From positions 254,261 through 318,260 of the forward strand of contig NZ_OBDY01000005.1 of assembly GCF_900215205.1 (NCBI RefSeq): a DNA stretch of 64,000 bases. The letters run 5' to 3'. Under the pieces are notes generated by a model. It was not told the origin of the DNA. It was given only the letters and a program-made list of their open reading frames with translations, and did no database searches. This document shows positions 16,601 through 25,691 of this stretch, in pieces. How positions within the stretch are numbered: position 1 is the stretch's first letter; every line of letters begins with the position of its first letter. The translations under genes and the position numbers were made by a program. This DNA comes from Paractinoplanes atraurantiacus (GTDB lineage: Bacteria; Actinomycetota; Actinomycetes; Mycobacteriales; Micromonosporaceae).

Positions 16601-17493
16601 TGCAGGCGGCGCAACGCCAGATGGATGTGGCCGCCCGTCTCGGCCAGCGCGCGGGTGGCCGCGTCGGCGGTGGCGCCGGCGATCAGCGTCACCACTGCCA
16701 CTTTGGCGTCGCCGCCGGCGTCGCGCAGGGCCTGGCGGCAGGCCTCCACGTCGGCGCCGGTCGCCTCGGCCAGGATGCGCAACTGGCGGTCGCGCAGCTT
16801 GGCGTTGCTGGCCAGCATGTCGGTCATCAGGTTCGAATACGTGCGGCCGAGCCGCACCATGGTCGCGGTGGAGAAAGCGTTCAGCACCAGCTTCTGGGCG
16901 GTGCCGGCCTTCATCCGGGTCGAGCCGGTCAGCACCTCGGGCCCGGTGTCCGGCGCCACGTGCACGTCCACGCCGGTGGCGATCGGCGACGCCGGGTTGG
17001 CCGACACGAGCACCGTGCGCGCTCCGCAGGCGCGCGCGGCGGCCAGGGCGGCGCGGACATAGGGCGTACGGCCGCTGGCCGTGACCCCGACGACCAGGTC
17101 TCCCTGAACGATCTCGCCGGCCACCGCGGCGCCGGCGATCTCGTCGTCCTCGGCGTCCTCGGCGGGACGGGTGAGCGCGTGCACGCCGCCCGCGATGTGG
17201 GCCACCACGCGGCCCGGCTCGAGCCCGAAGGTGGGGATCAGCTCGGCCGCGTCCAGCACGGCCATCCGGCCCGAGGTGCCGGCGCCGACGTAGTGCACGC
17301 GGTGGCCGGCGGCGAGCGCGGTCACCGCCAGCTCGACGGCGGCGGCGAGCTCGGGCAGCACCTCGGCCACCGCGGCCGGCACCCGCTGGTCCTCGTCGTT
17401 GATCAGCGCCAGCAGGTCGAGCGTGGTCATCCGGTCGATCGCGGCGCTGTGCGGGTTGCGCTGCTCGGTGCGCGACAGCGGCACCTCGTCCAC
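16597..17493 (-). CDS. murQ: N-acetylmuramic acid 6-phosphate etherase
   Basis: This 298-residue protein cleaves the D-lactyl ether of MurNAc-6-phosphate, giving GlcNAc-6-phosphate. The start is GTG 17493, five bases after the stop of the RpiR gene. The signature TEQRNPHSAAIDRMTTLDLLALINDEDQRV is the diagnostic MurQ N-terminus. The SIS fold follows with YVGAGTSGRMAVLDAAELIPTFG, GVTASGRTPYVRAAL and the catalytic Glu region. GSTRMKAGTAQKLVLNAFSTATM is also canonical. Length matches the family. It forms an operon with the RpiR regulator and belongs to the cell-wall recovery locus that continues to 27.5 kb. Confidence 0.95.
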   Translation of the reverse strand: MDEVPLSRTEQRNPHSAAIDRMTTLDLLALINDEDQRVPAAVAEVLPELAAAVELAVTALAAGHRVHYVGAGTSGRMAVLDAAELIPTFGLEPGRVVAHIAGGVHALTRPAEDAEDDEIAGAAVAGEIVQGDLVVGVTASGRTPYVRAALAAARACGARTVLVSANPASPIATGVDVHVAPDTGPEVLTGSTRMKAGTAQKLVLNAFSTATMVRLGRTYSNLMTDMLASNAKLRDRQLRILAEATGADVEACRQALRDAGGDAKVAVVTLIAGATADAATRALAETGGHIHLALRRLH

Positions 17494-17498
17494 GGGCC

Positions 17499-18392
17499 TC
17501 ACCCGCGGCTCCGCTCGGCGCCGATCCGCCGTCCCCGCACGGCCGCGTACGTGACGTCGAGCGCGGTGCGGGTCTCGGCGTACGTGCGCTGGGCGACGCC
17601 GACGAAGACGCAGTCGATGACGGTGAGCTGGGCCAGGCGGCTGGCCATGGCGCCGGAGCGGAAGGTGGTCTCGCGGGCGGCGGTGGTCAGCACCAGATCG
17701 GCGACCCGGGTGATGGGCGACTTGGGAAAGTTGGTGAGCGCGACCGTGCGCGCACCGCGCCGGCCAGCCTCGGCGAAGGCGTCGATCGTGTCGGAGGTCG
17801 TGCCGGTGTGCGAGATGCCGAAGGCGACGTCCCCCTCGTCGAGCAGGGCGGCGCTGGTCAGGGCCAGATGGGTGTCGCTCCAGGCGTACGCGATCCGGCC
17901 GATCCGATAGAGCTTCTGCTGGAAGTCGGTGGCCACGAAGGCGCTCGCCCCGACACCGTAGATGTCCACCCGCCGCGCGCCGGCCACCAGATCGACGACC
18001 TGCTCCAGCACCGCGATGTCGATCTGGGAGGCGGTCTCCTCGACCGCACGGGCGTCGGCGAAGGCGATCTTCTTGACCACCTGGGCCAGGTCGTCGCTCT
18101 CGCTGATGTCGCTGCCCACCGGCTCCTCGTCGGAGACGGTGCGCCCGGCCTCGGCGGCCAGGGTCAGCCGCAGTTGCGAATAGCCGGCGAAGCCCATGGC
18201 CCGGCAGAACCGGATCACCGTGGTCTCGCTGGACCCGGCCCGCTCGGCCAGGTCGGTGATGGTGAGCCCGGCCGCGGTGGCCGCCTCGTCGATGACCACC
18301 CGGGCCACCCGCTGCTCGGCCGGCGACAGCGACGGCAGCAGCCCACGCGCCCGGACGATCGTCTCCGCTGCTGGCTGCTTCCGCCCCGTCAT
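17499..18392 (-). CDS. RpiR-family regulator of amino-sugar recovery (MurR-like)
   Basis: This 297-residue protein starts at ATG 18392 with AAAGGAAA upstream; the open frame runs much further but only as antisense of the kinase gene. The N-terminal HTH_6 domain (LSPAEQRVARVVIDEA, then TITDLAERAGSSETTVIRFCRAMGFAGYSQLRL) is followed by a SIS sugar-phosphate domain (VDIYGVGASAFVATDFQQKLYRIG, SHTGTTSDTIDAFAEAGRRGARTVALTNFPKSPI). It stands directly before murQ and diverges from the kinase, so it probably senses MurNAc-6P or GlcNAc-6P and controls both. A GAAA-AG-TTTC palindrome just before its start is a candidate site. Confidence 0.88.
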   Translation of the reverse strand: MTGRKQPAAETIVRARGLLPSLSPAEQRVARVVIDEAATAAGLTITDLAERAGSSETTVIRFCRAMGFAGYSQLRLTLAAEAGRTVSDEEPVGSDISESDDLAQVVKKIAFADARAVEETASQIDIAVLEQVVDLVAGARRVDIYGVGASAFVATDFQQKLYRIGRIAYAWSDTHLALTSAALLDEGDVAFGISHTGTTSDTIDAFAEAGRRGARTVALTNFPKSPITRVADLVLTTAARETTFRSGAMASRLAQLTVIDCVFVGVAQRTYAETRTALDVTYAAVRGRRIGAERSRG

Positions 18393-18461
18393 GAAGAAAA
18401 GTTTCCTTTGATAGCCATCGATCGTCAATTGTCTCCACGGGCAAGGTACGGTCACCGAACT

Positions 18462-19586
18462 ATGAGCGCAACGCTGGTCGCCGGCCTCGACGCGGGCGCC
18501 ACGACGACAAGATGCGTGATAGCCACGCTTGACGGCGCGGTGGTGGGCCGGGGCACGTCCGGCGGCGCCAACCGCAACAGCAGCAGTGGTGAGATCAGCG
18601 CGGCCTTGGCGGCGGCGCTCACCGAAGCGTCGGCCACAGTCGACCGCGCGGACGTACGCCTCGGCGTGCTCGGCGCGGCGGGGTCGGCGGGAGCGGGCCG
18701 GGAGGCGTTCCGGGCCGCCGCGATTCAGGCTTGGCGGACTGCCGGTTTGACCGGCGAGGTGGTCACGGTGACAGATCTGGAGGTGGCGTACGCGGCGGGC
18801 ACCACCGCCCCCGACGGCGTGCTCCTGCTCTCCGGTACCGGCGCCTTGGCCGCCCGCTTCATCGGCGGCACCGTGCAACGCCGCTGCGACGGCTACGGCT
18901 GGCTCCTCGGCGACGAGGGCTCCGCCGTCTGGATAGGCATACAGGCGCTCCGCGCCGCCCTCGCCGCGCTGGACGGCCGAGGCGAGTGGACGAGCCTGGT
19001 GAGAGCCGCCCACCGCCACTTCGGTGTGGAGGTGGGCGGCAACCCTCACGAGGCGGCAGCTCCCGCAGAAGAGGACGCCGCTGGAGAACAAGTGGTGGCC
19101 GGAAGCGTTGGGGCTGAGCGCCTGGCGCAGGAGCTGTTGGCTGTGGGGTTCGCGGTGGCGCCGGCGGCGCTGGGAGGGCTGGCGCCGGCGGTCAGCGCGG
19201 CGGCTGACGGCGGGGATGCCGTGGCCGGGCGGATCTGCGAGGAGGCGGCTCGGCGGCTGTTGCACACCTACGACAGCGTCGGGCCGCCACCCGGCGCTGC
19301 CGTGGTGCTGGCCGGGTCCGTGCTGCTCGGGCCCGGTCCGGTGGGCCGTGCTGTTCGCGCCGGCCTCGAGGCTCGTGGGGTGGTGCGGCCCCGGGCGGCG
19401 CTCGACGGCGCCGGTGGGGCCGCTGCCCTGGCGATCGGCCGCCTCACCGGCATCCCCGTGCCGCCGGTGGTGCACCGTCGGCTGACTGGCAGCCGTCACG
19501 AGCCTGGTCCGGAAGAAAGCGAGCCGCTCCCGGCAAAGAGCGAGTCGGTTCCGGACGACGATGAGCGCACGCCCGACCGCGGGTAG
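18462..19586 (+). CDS. N-acetylglucosamine/MurNAc kinase, BadF/BadG/BcrA/BcrD ATPase family
   Basis: This 374-residue protein starts at ATG 18462. The actin-like ATPase fold is clear: LVAGLDAGATTTRCVIATLDG (phosphate 1), VTVTDLEVAYAAG and LLLSGTGALAA (phosphate 2), GYGWLLGDEGSAVWIG, and VVLAGSVLLG plus DGAGGAAALAIG near the C-terminus. The family includes GlcNAc kinase NagK and bacterial MurNAc kinases. Importing non-phosphorylated sugars through the ABC system at 24.3-27.5 kb would require such a kinase to feed MurQ, so a MurK/NagK role is inferred. The last ~35 residues are charged, non-conserved and overlap the 3' end of the convergent namZ gene by 91 bp. Confidence 0.85.
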   Translation: MSATLVAGLDAGATTTRCVIATLDGAVVGRGTSGGANRNSSSGEISAALAAALTEASATVDRADVRLGVLGAAGSAGAGREAFRAAAIQAWRTAGLTGEVVTVTDLEVAYAAGTTAPDGVLLLSGTGALAARFIGGTVQRRCDGYGWLLGDEGSAVWIGIQALRAALAALDGRGEWTSLVRAAHRHFGVEVGGNPHEAAAPAEEDAAGEQVVAGSVGAERLAQELLAVGFAVAPAALGGLAPAVSAAADGGDAVAGRICEEAARRLLHTYDSVGPPPGAAVVLAGSVLLGPGPVGRAVRAGLEARGVVRPRAALDGAGGAAALAIGRLTGIPVPPVVHRRLTGSRHEPGPEESEPLPAKSESVPDDDERTPDRG

Positions 19587-20812
19587 AGCAGGTACGGGCG
19601 GCGCTGTTTGTCGAACGCGGCCAGCTCCCCCGCCCAGGCGGCGTTCACCTCGGCGGTCGTCGCGCCGGCGTCGATCATGGTGCGCAGGCGCGGGGAGCCG
19701 GTCAGCAGGTCGATCCAGTAGCGGGCGCCGTCGAGACGCCAGGCGAAGGCCGGTTCCTTCCGGGCTTCGACCAGCATGGCCACCGCCGTGCGGATCGGTT
19801 CGAAGGTGGACCGGTCGGTCACCTTCACCTCGACGCCGGCGCACAGGACGCCGGTGAACTTGTTGAAGGTGGGAGTGAAGTAGGCCTCGCGGAACTCGAC
19901 GCCGGGCAGGCCTTGCGCGCTCACCCGGTCGCCCCAGTGATAGTCGAAGCCGGGTCCGCCGATCAGCTCGAACGGGCGGGTCGTGCCGCGGCCCTCGGAC
20001 AGGGACGACACCCCCTCGAACATGCCGGTGCCGGGGTAGACCTCGGCCGTGTCCGGGGTGGGCATGTTCGGGCTGGGCAGCACCCAGGGGACGTCGGTGT
20101 CGGCGGCGTGCAGGCGGCCGTGCCAGCCCCGGCAGGCGACCACCTGGAGGTCGACGGCGCCGGACAGGAACTCGCCGTTGTAGAAGCGGGCCAGCTCGCC
20201 GACCGTCAGGCCGTGCTGCTGCACGATCTTCAGCCGGCCCACCCCGGACGTGTAGCCGTCGGTCATCATCGGGCCGTGGGCGCGCCCGCCGATCGGGTTC
20301 GGCCGGTCCAGCACCACGTAGCGCAGCCCGAGCCGGGCGGCCGCGGCCATCGAGTCGTACAGCGTGTAGATGTAGGTGTAGAACCTCGCACCGACGTCCT
20401 GGATGTCGAAGACGACAGTGCGTACCGCCGAGGCGGTGAACATCGAGATCCACTGCTCGAGCGAGGCCAGGTACGCGTCGTAGACGATCAGCCCGGTGCG
20501 TGCGTCGACGCCGGTGCCCTCGCTGCCACCGGCCTGCGCCGAGCCGCGGAAGCCGTGCTCGGGCCCGAAGACCCCGCCGATCGTCACGCCGTCCTCGTGC
20601 ATCCGGTCGACCAGATGCCGGTAGTCACGGTCCACCCCGGTCGGGTTGGACACGACACCGACGCGCTGACCTTGGAGGGTCTCCCAATTCGCGGCGGCAA
20701 GTCGGTCCATGCCGGTCCGCACCCTCGCGACAGCCGGGGATGACGCGGCGGCGGCGCCGGGAAAGGAGACCGCCGCAACCCCGGCCGCGGCCAGCACCGA
20801 CCGGCGTCTCAC
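19496..20812 (-). CDS. namZ: Exo-beta-N-acetylmuramidase (DUF1343 / GH171)
   Basis: This 438-residue protein has a GTG start that overlaps the nagZ stop as GTGA. A Tat-like signal (VRRRSVLAAAGVAAVSFPGAAAA) precedes the DUF1343 domain: GQRVGVVSNPTGVDRDYRHLVDRM, FGPEHGFRGSAQAGG, VVFDIQDVGARFYTYIYTLYDSM, YVVLDRPNPIGG, LPSPNMPTPDTAEVYPGTGMFEG and AYFTPTFNKFTGVLC. B. subtilis NamZ of this family releases MurNAc from the non-reducing end of glycan strands. Pairing with nagZ in one transcript matches alternate exo-cleavage of GlcNAc and MurNAc. The Ser/Gly-rich tail of about 25 residues is probably unstructured. Confidence 0.87.
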   Translation of the reverse strand: MRRRSVLAAAGVAAVSFPGAAAASSPAVARVRTGMDRLAAANWETLQGQRVGVVSNPTGVDRDYRHLVDRMHEDGVTIGGVFGPEHGFRGSAQAGGSEGTGVDARTGLIVYDAYLASLEQWISMFTASAVRTVVFDIQDVGARFYTYIYTLYDSMAAAARLGLRYVVLDRPNPIGGRAHGPMMTDGYTSGVGRLKIVQQHGLTVGELARFYNGEFLSGAVDLQVVACRGWHGRLHAADTDVPWVLPSPNMPTPDTAEVYPGTGMFEGVSSLSEGRGTTRPFELIGGPGFDYHWGDRVSAQGLPGVEFREAYFTPTFNKFTGVLCAGVEVKVTDRSTFEPIRTAVAMLVEARKEPAFAWRLDGARYWIDLLTGSPRLRTMIDAGATTAEVNAAWAGELAAFDKQRRPYLLYPRSGVRSSSSGTDSLFAGSGSLSSGPGS

Positions 20813-22527
20813 CGGACGCTCCAGGTCAGGCCGTGCCCGAACGGATAGGCGCCGGGGATCTCGACCGGGAGCTTGCCCCGCGGCGGCAGCGTGCCGAGCA
20901 GCACCTTCGCCAGGGACTGCATGGAGGCGACCGAATAGCTGTACGTCGCCAGGGACGTGCGAGCCTCGGGCAGCGCGGCGACGTCGTACGGATCGCGGAC
21001 CGCCACCAGAATCACCGGCTTGCCGGTCGCCACCAGGGCCCGGACCAGCGCCTGCTGCCGGCCACCGGGATCGGCCGTCGTGGTGTCCCAGGCCCGGCTG
21101 GTGAGCACCACCGTGAGGTCGTGCGCACCGGCCGCCGCTACCGCTTCCGCGATCTTCGCGTCGTTGGGCACGCCCGTGACCAGAGGGGTACCGCCGAGCG
21201 CCGTGGCGAGGACCCCGATGTTGTCGGTGGCGCTGGAGTTCCACCCCGTCACCAGCACGGACCTACCGCGCGCGAAGGGCAGCAGCCCGTCGTCGTTGCG
21301 GACCGCCGTGATCGTGCGGTCGGTGACCGACTGCGCGACCCGCAGGTGAGCGGCCGATCCGACGGTGCGCTCAGCCGCCGCCGGGTCGACCGGCTGCCAC
21401 GACAGCAGGCCGCGCTTCTGCTTGAGTTTCAGGATCCGGCGCACCGACTCGTCGATCCGGGCCTCGGTCAGCTCCCCCGACGCCACCGCCGCGAGCACCG
21501 CGTCGTATGCCACCTGCATGTTCGGCGGCATCAGCAGCATGTCCACGCCGGCCTTCAGCGCCAGCACCGGCACCCGCTCGTCCCCGTACTTCTGCCGCAC
21601 CCCGGCCATCTCCAGCGAGTCCGTCACGACCACCCCGCGATAGCCGAGCTCGCCCCGCAGCAGCCCGGTGATGATCGGCTTGGAGAGGGTGGCCGGGTCG
21701 CCGGACGGATCGAGCGCCGGCACCACGATGTGCGCGCTCATGATCGCGTCGGCCCCGGCCGCGATGGCCGCCTTGAACGGCGGCGCGTCGATCTTGTCCC
21801 ACTCGGCGCGGCTGTGGTTGATCACCGGCAGTCCGGTGTGGCTGTCCGTAGCCGTGTCGCCGTGGCCCGGGAAGTGCTTGGCCGCGGCCGACGTGTTCGC
21901 CCCGGTCTGCAACCCGAGGATCTGGCTCGCCGTGAGCGCCGCCGCCAGCCGCGGGTCACTGCTGAACGACCGCACCCCGATCACCGGGTTGGCCGGGTTG
22001 ACGTTGACGTCCGCGTCCGGCGCCCAGGCCTGGGTGATGCCCACGGCCCGCAGCTCGGCCCCGGTCACCTGCCCGGTCCGATAGGCGTCGGCCGGGTTGC
22101 GCCCGGCACCGAGCGCCATTCCGCCCGGGAACTGCGTGGCCGGCGCCGGCATCCGGGTCACCACGCCGTGCTCCTGGTCGGTCGAGATCGACAGTGGCAC
22201 GCCGGTGGCGGCCGCCTGGAGCCCGTTGCTGAGCGTGGCGATCTGCCGCGGGTTCTGCAGGCTGTTCGTCCACGCGAAGTAGATGACCCCGCCGAGGTGG
22301 TACTTGGCGACGACCTCGGCCGGTGTGCTCACGCCGTACAACCGCTGATTTTCGCTCGAAGGTGTTGCGGCGTCGCTGCCGTAGACGTACGTGGTGAAGA
22401 GCTGCCCGACCTTCTCCGGCAGCGTCATGCGGGCCAGCGTGGCCTCGACCGGCGAGGCCGTCGGCACTCCGGCGGCGGGCACCCCGAGGGCGGCGAGAGC
22501 GAGAAAAGCGACCGAACGCGTTCGCAT
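20809..22527 (-). CDS. nagZ: Beta-N-acetylglucosaminidase, GH3 (secreted NagZ)
   Basis: This 572-residue protein starts at ATG 22527; GTG 22551 is in frame and also possible. A signal peptide (RSVAFLALAALGVPAAG) leads into the GH3 domain: LARMTLPEKVGQLF, SISTDQEHGVV, ITQAWAPDADVNVNPANPVIGVRSFSSDP, the NagZ loop AAKHFPGHGDTATDSHTGLP with the His/Asp dyad, and VVVTDSLEMAGV carrying the nucleophile Asp. A C-terminal alpha/beta domain (about residues 400-572) follows, as in the two-domain Bacillus NagZ. It removes GlcNAc from muropeptides or cell-wall glycans outside the cell. It is the first gene of the nagZ-namZ operon, divergent from the amiE-like gene. Confidence 0.9.
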   Translation of the reverse strand: MRTRSVAFLALAALGVPAAGVPTASPVEATLARMTLPEKVGQLFTTYVYGSDAATPSSENQRLYGVSTPAEVVAKYHLGGVIYFAWTNSLQNPRQIATLSNGLQAAATGVPLSISTDQEHGVVTRMPAPATQFPGGMALGAGRNPADAYRTGQVTGAELRAVGITQAWAPDADVNVNPANPVIGVRSFSSDPRLAAALTASQILGLQTGANTSAAAKHFPGHGDTATDSHTGLPVINHSRAEWDKIDAPPFKAAIAAGADAIMSAHIVVPALDPSGDPATLSKPIITGLLRGELGYRGVVVTDSLEMAGVRQKYGDERVPVLALKAGVDMLLMPPNMQVAYDAVLAAVASGELTEARIDESVRRILKLKQKRGLLSWQPVDPAAAERTVGSAAHLRVAQSVTDRTITAVRNDDGLLPFARGRSVLVTGWNSSATDNIGVLATALGGTPLVTGVPNDAKIAEAVAAAGAHDLTVVLTSRAWDTTTADPGGRQQALVRALVATGKPVILVAVRDPYDVAALPEARTSLATYSYSVASMQSLAKVLLGTLPPRGKLPVEIPGAYPFGHGLTWSVR

Positions 22528-22636
22528 GTTGTCGGAAGGTAGCCGGGTCACGGTGCGATGGCAATAACCTTCGCCCCTCTTGCAAGTCACGAAGGAAACA
22601 TCCATCCTCGACGAATCGACGTATTGAGGAGCGTTG
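22528..22636. promoter_or_regulatory. Divergent control region of the two recovery operons
   Basis: These 109 bp separate nagZ-namZ from the amiE-like/ABC operon and must hold both promoters. It is relatively AT-rich at 22558-22630. GAGGAGCG at 22626-22633 is the ribosome site of the rightward gene. I could not identify a convincing operator. Confidence 0.55.
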
Positions 22637-24280
22637 ATGATCACAGCTCTCGTCGCCCCACTCTGCCTGGTGGCGTGCCTGGTCACACCGGCCGACATCC
22701 AGTTCCGGCACGACGTGCTGCGCCCCGGCACGGCGCGCTCGGCCGGCCTGTTGCCGGGCCCGATCGCCGCCCTGCCCGGCATCGCCGAGTCATATTTACG
22801 ACCCACGGCCGACCACCCCGATCACCCCACGTACGCGGGCGCCACCGTGCTCGCCGCCCACCACGGAGTCGTGGTGTCGCGCTTCGCGGTCGGTGACGCG
22901 GTCCGCTACGCCGCGGGCCCGACCGAGCTTCCCCCGCCACAGCGCATCGCGGCCCGCACCGACACGCTGTGGGACCTGGCCTCGATCTCCAAGCTGTTCA
23001 CCACGATCGTCGTGCTGCAACAGGCCGAGCGGGGCCGGGTCGATCTGGACGCGCCGGTCGCGAGCTACGTCCCGGAGTTCGCGGCCGGCGGCAAAGAGGC
23101 CGTCACCATCAAGCAATTGCTGACGCACACGTCCGGACTGCCGGCCTTCCTGCCGTTCTATTCGCTGTACGCGACGCCCGAGGAGCGCATCGCGGCCGCG
23201 CTGGCCACGCCGATCACGCCCGGCCGGAAATACGTCTACTCCGACATCGGGCTGATCGCGCTCGGCGTAATGGTCGAGCGCGTGACCGGAAAGACGCTCG
23301 ACCGGGCCGTCCGCGACGGGGTGACCGGCCCGCTGCGCATGCGCGACACCGGCTACAACCCGGATGCGGCCCTGAAAGCCCGCATCGCGGCGACCGAATA
23401 CCAGCCGTACGTCAATCGCGGTCTGGTCTGGGGTGAGGTTCACGACGAGAACGCCTGGTCGCTCGGCGGCGTGGCCGGGCACGCGGGCGTCTTCTCCACC
23501 GCGGACGATCTCGCCATTCTGTGCCAGACGCTGCTCAACGGCGGCATCTACAAGGGAAAGCGGATCCTCTCCGAGGCAATGGTCCGGCGGGCGCTGGTCA
23601 ACTACAACGCCGACCTGATGGAACAAAACCCGGAAAGCGCGCGCGGGCTCGGCTTCGAGCTGTCCAAGTACTGGTACATGGACGGGATGACCTCGCCGGT
23701 CACCTTCGGGCACACCGGATTCACCGGCACGTCGGTCGTCATCGACCCGCTCGACCAGTCGTTCCTCATTCTGCTCAGCAATCGGGTCCACCCGGACCGC
23801 GCCTGGGGAAGCAACAATGTCGCACGGCGCGCTCTCGCCCGTACATTTGCCGCCTCTCATCCCCTCAAAGCGGACTGGCGGACCCAGACGATTGACAACG
23901 CCACCATGACGTTGACCGCCCCTCTGCGGCATGCGGCGGGCGAGCGGGCGAAGGCTTCATTCAATTTGTGGTACGACACGGAGCCGCTCTCCGACATCCT
24001 GAGCCTCGAGTCATCGACCGACGGCGTGGTGTGGACTCCCTCATCCCTGAGCCTCAGCGGGTTCGGTGGGCGCCGCTGGTGGCCGGTCACCGTCGCCATT
24101 CCGGCGGGCACGACCCACGTGCGCTTCATCTATCGAACCGACGCGGATTCGCAGGGGCGCGGCGTCCTTCTCGACCGGCTGCGGGTAACCGAGCCCGGCG
24201 CGATTCTCGTCGACGGCCGCACCGCCCTGATCGCCGACGGCTGGAATCCGTCACCGAACGCCCCGTCACCTAACGCTTAG
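22637..24280 (+). CDS. Secreted serine hydrolase, beta-lactamase fold, AmiE-like muropeptide amidase
   Basis: This 547-residue protein starts at ATG 22637. A short signal peptide (ITALVAPLCLVACLVTP) is followed by a class C beta-lactamase/PBP4* fold: LWDLASISKLFTTIVVLQQ (SxxK nucleophile and Lys), YVYSDIGLIALGVMVERVTG (YxN position, here YSD) and FGHTGFTGTSVVIDP (HTG in place of KTG). The C-terminal ~150 residues form a beta-rich domain. B. subtilis AmiE (YbbE), encoded next to nagZ and namZ, has this fold and cleaves peptides from MurNAc, so the same role is inferred. It heads the operon with the sugar ABC transporter, 9 bp before the binding-protein gene. Confidence 0.75.
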   Translation: MITALVAPLCLVACLVTPADIQFRHDVLRPGTARSAGLLPGPIAALPGIAESYLRPTADHPDHPTYAGATVLAAHHGVVVSRFAVGDAVRYAAGPTELPPPQRIAARTDTLWDLASISKLFTTIVVLQQAERGRVDLDAPVASYVPEFAAGGKEAVTIKQLLTHTSGLPAFLPFYSLYATPEERIAAALATPITPGRKYVYSDIGLIALGVMVERVTGKTLDRAVRDGVTGPLRMRDTGYNPDAALKARIAATEYQPYVNRGLVWGEVHDENAWSLGGVAGHAGVFSTADDLAILCQTLLNGGIYKGKRILSEAMVRRALVNYNADLMEQNPESARGLGFELSKYWYMDGMTSPVTFGHTGFTGTSVVIDPLDQSFLILLSNRVHPDRAWGSNNVARRALARTFAASHPLKADWRTQTIDNATMTLTAPLRHAAGERAKASFNLWYDTEPLSDILSLESSTDGVVWTPSSLSLSGFGGRRWWPVTVAIPAGTTHVRFIYRTDADSQGRGVLLDRLRVTEPGAILVDGRTALIADGWNPSPNAPSPNA

Positions 24281-24289
24281 GAGCCGAGC

Positions 24290-25690
24290 ATGGAACACAC
24301 GATCAGCCGGCGCGGGCTTCTCCAGGGCGCGGCGGGCGTCACCGCCGCGAGCGCGCTCGGCGGATGCGCGATGGGCGGCGGCGACTCCGAGGACGACGCC
24401 AAGGGCTCGGTGAGCGCGAGCAACCCGCTCGGCGTGAAGGAGGACGCGCCGCTCGAGGTCGTCATCTTCAACGGCGGCTTCGGTGAGGACTACGCCAAGG
24501 CGCACGAGGCCATGTACAAGGAACTCCACCCCAAGGCCGAGATCAAGCACTCGGCCACCCAGCAGATCGCCGAGACGCTGCAACCGCGTTTCGTGGCCGG
24601 GGATCCGCCCGACGTGGTGAACAACTCCGGCGGCAGCCAGATCGACTTCAACGGGCTCGTGTCGCAGGGCGCGCTGGCCGACCTGGGCGAGCTTCTGGAC
24701 GCGCCCAGCCTCGACGACCCCAACAAAAAGGTGCGGGACACGCTGCTTCCGGGCATCGTCGACGTCGGCTCGTACGACGGGAAGTTCCTGTCGTTGAATT
24801 ACGCCTATTCCGCGTACGGCATCTGGTATTCGCAGAAGCTCTTCGACGCCAAGGGATGGGCGTATCCGAAGACCTGGGACGACATGATCGCCCTGTGCAA
24901 GCAGATCAAGGCGGCCGGCATCGCGCCCTGGACCTATCCGGGAAAGCACTCGCGCTACATGAGCTGGCCGATTCTCGCCGCCGCCGGGAAGATGGGCGGC
25001 ATAGAGGTCATCAAGGCGATCGACAACCTCGAGCCGAACGCGTGGAAGCACGACGCGGTCAAGGCGGCCGCCGAGGCGTACTACCAATTGGCCGTCGACG
25101 GTTTCCTCCAGCCGGGCGCCGAGGGCATGGACCACGTCCAATCGCAGACCGAGTGGTGCCGGGGCAAAGCCGCCTTCGTCTCCTGCGGATCGTGGCTGGA
25201 GAACGAGCAGAAAGCCGTCACCCCGCCCGATTTCCGGATGGCGGTGGCGCCGACGCCTTCGCTCACCACGAGCGACAAGATGCCGTACGAGGCCTTCCGC
25301 GGCACCGGCAGCGAGCCGTTCGTCGTGCCGTCCAAAGGCAAGAACGTCCGCGGCGGCCTCGAATATCTGCGCGTCATGCTGTCGCAGAAGGGCGCCTCCG
25401 ATTTCACCCGCAAGGTCAGCAGCCTCACCGCCGTGCAGGGCTCCAGCGCCGGAATCGAGCTCGGCCCGGGCCTGACCTCGGTGACCAAGCTGATCGACGC
25501 GTCCAAGGGAACGGCCTTCACCTGGCTCTACTCGTCGTATTACCGCAAGCTCGAACGGGAACGGGTCGACGCGGCCAGCGCCGAGCTCTACGCCAAGCGC
25601 ATCACCGCCGCCCAGTGGTGCGACAAAATCCAGAAGTCGGCCGACGAGTTCGCCCAGGACCCCGCGATCAAGAAGTACAAGCGGTCCTGA
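24290..25690 (+). CDS. Sugar ABC transporter binding lipoprotein, NgcE-like
   Basis: This 466-residue protein starts at ATG 24290, behind TAGGAGCC. A twin-arginine-type leader (ISRRGLLQGAAGVTAASALGGC) ends in a lipobox Cys. The family-1 binding fold shows FNGGFGEDYAKAHEAMYKELHPKAEIKH, DPPDVVNNSGGSQ and GIWYSQKLFDAKGWAYPKTWDDMIALCKQIKAAGIAPWTYPGK, which resembles NgcE, the GlcNAc/chitobiose binding protein of Streptomyces. In this locus the cargo is probably GlcNAc, MurNAc or a small muropeptide released by the NagZ/NamZ/AmiE-like enzymes. Two permease genes follow directly; no ATPase is encoded here, so a shared MsiK-type ATPase is expected elsewhere. Confidence 0.82.
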   Translation: MEHTISRRGLLQGAAGVTAASALGGCAMGGGDSEDDAKGSVSASNPLGVKEDAPLEVVIFNGGFGEDYAKAHEAMYKELHPKAEIKHSATQQIAETLQPRFVAGDPPDVVNNSGGSQIDFNGLVSQGALADLGELLDAPSLDDPNKKVRDTLLPGIVDVGSYDGKFLSLNYAYSAYGIWYSQKLFDAKGWAYPKTWDDMIALCKQIKAAGIAPWTYPGKHSRYMSWPILAAAGKMGGIEVIKAIDNLEPNAWKHDAVKAAAEAYYQLAVDGFLQPGAEGMDHVQSQTEWCRGKAAFVSCGSWLENEQKAVTPPDFRMAVAPTPSLTTSDKMPYEAFRGTGSEPFVVPSKGKNVRGGLEYLRVMLSQKGASDFTRKVSSLTAVQGSSAGIELGPGLTSVTKLIDASKGTAFTWLYSSYYRKLERERVDAASAELYAKRITAAQWCDKIQKSADEFAQDPAIKKYKRS

Positions 25691-25691
25691 C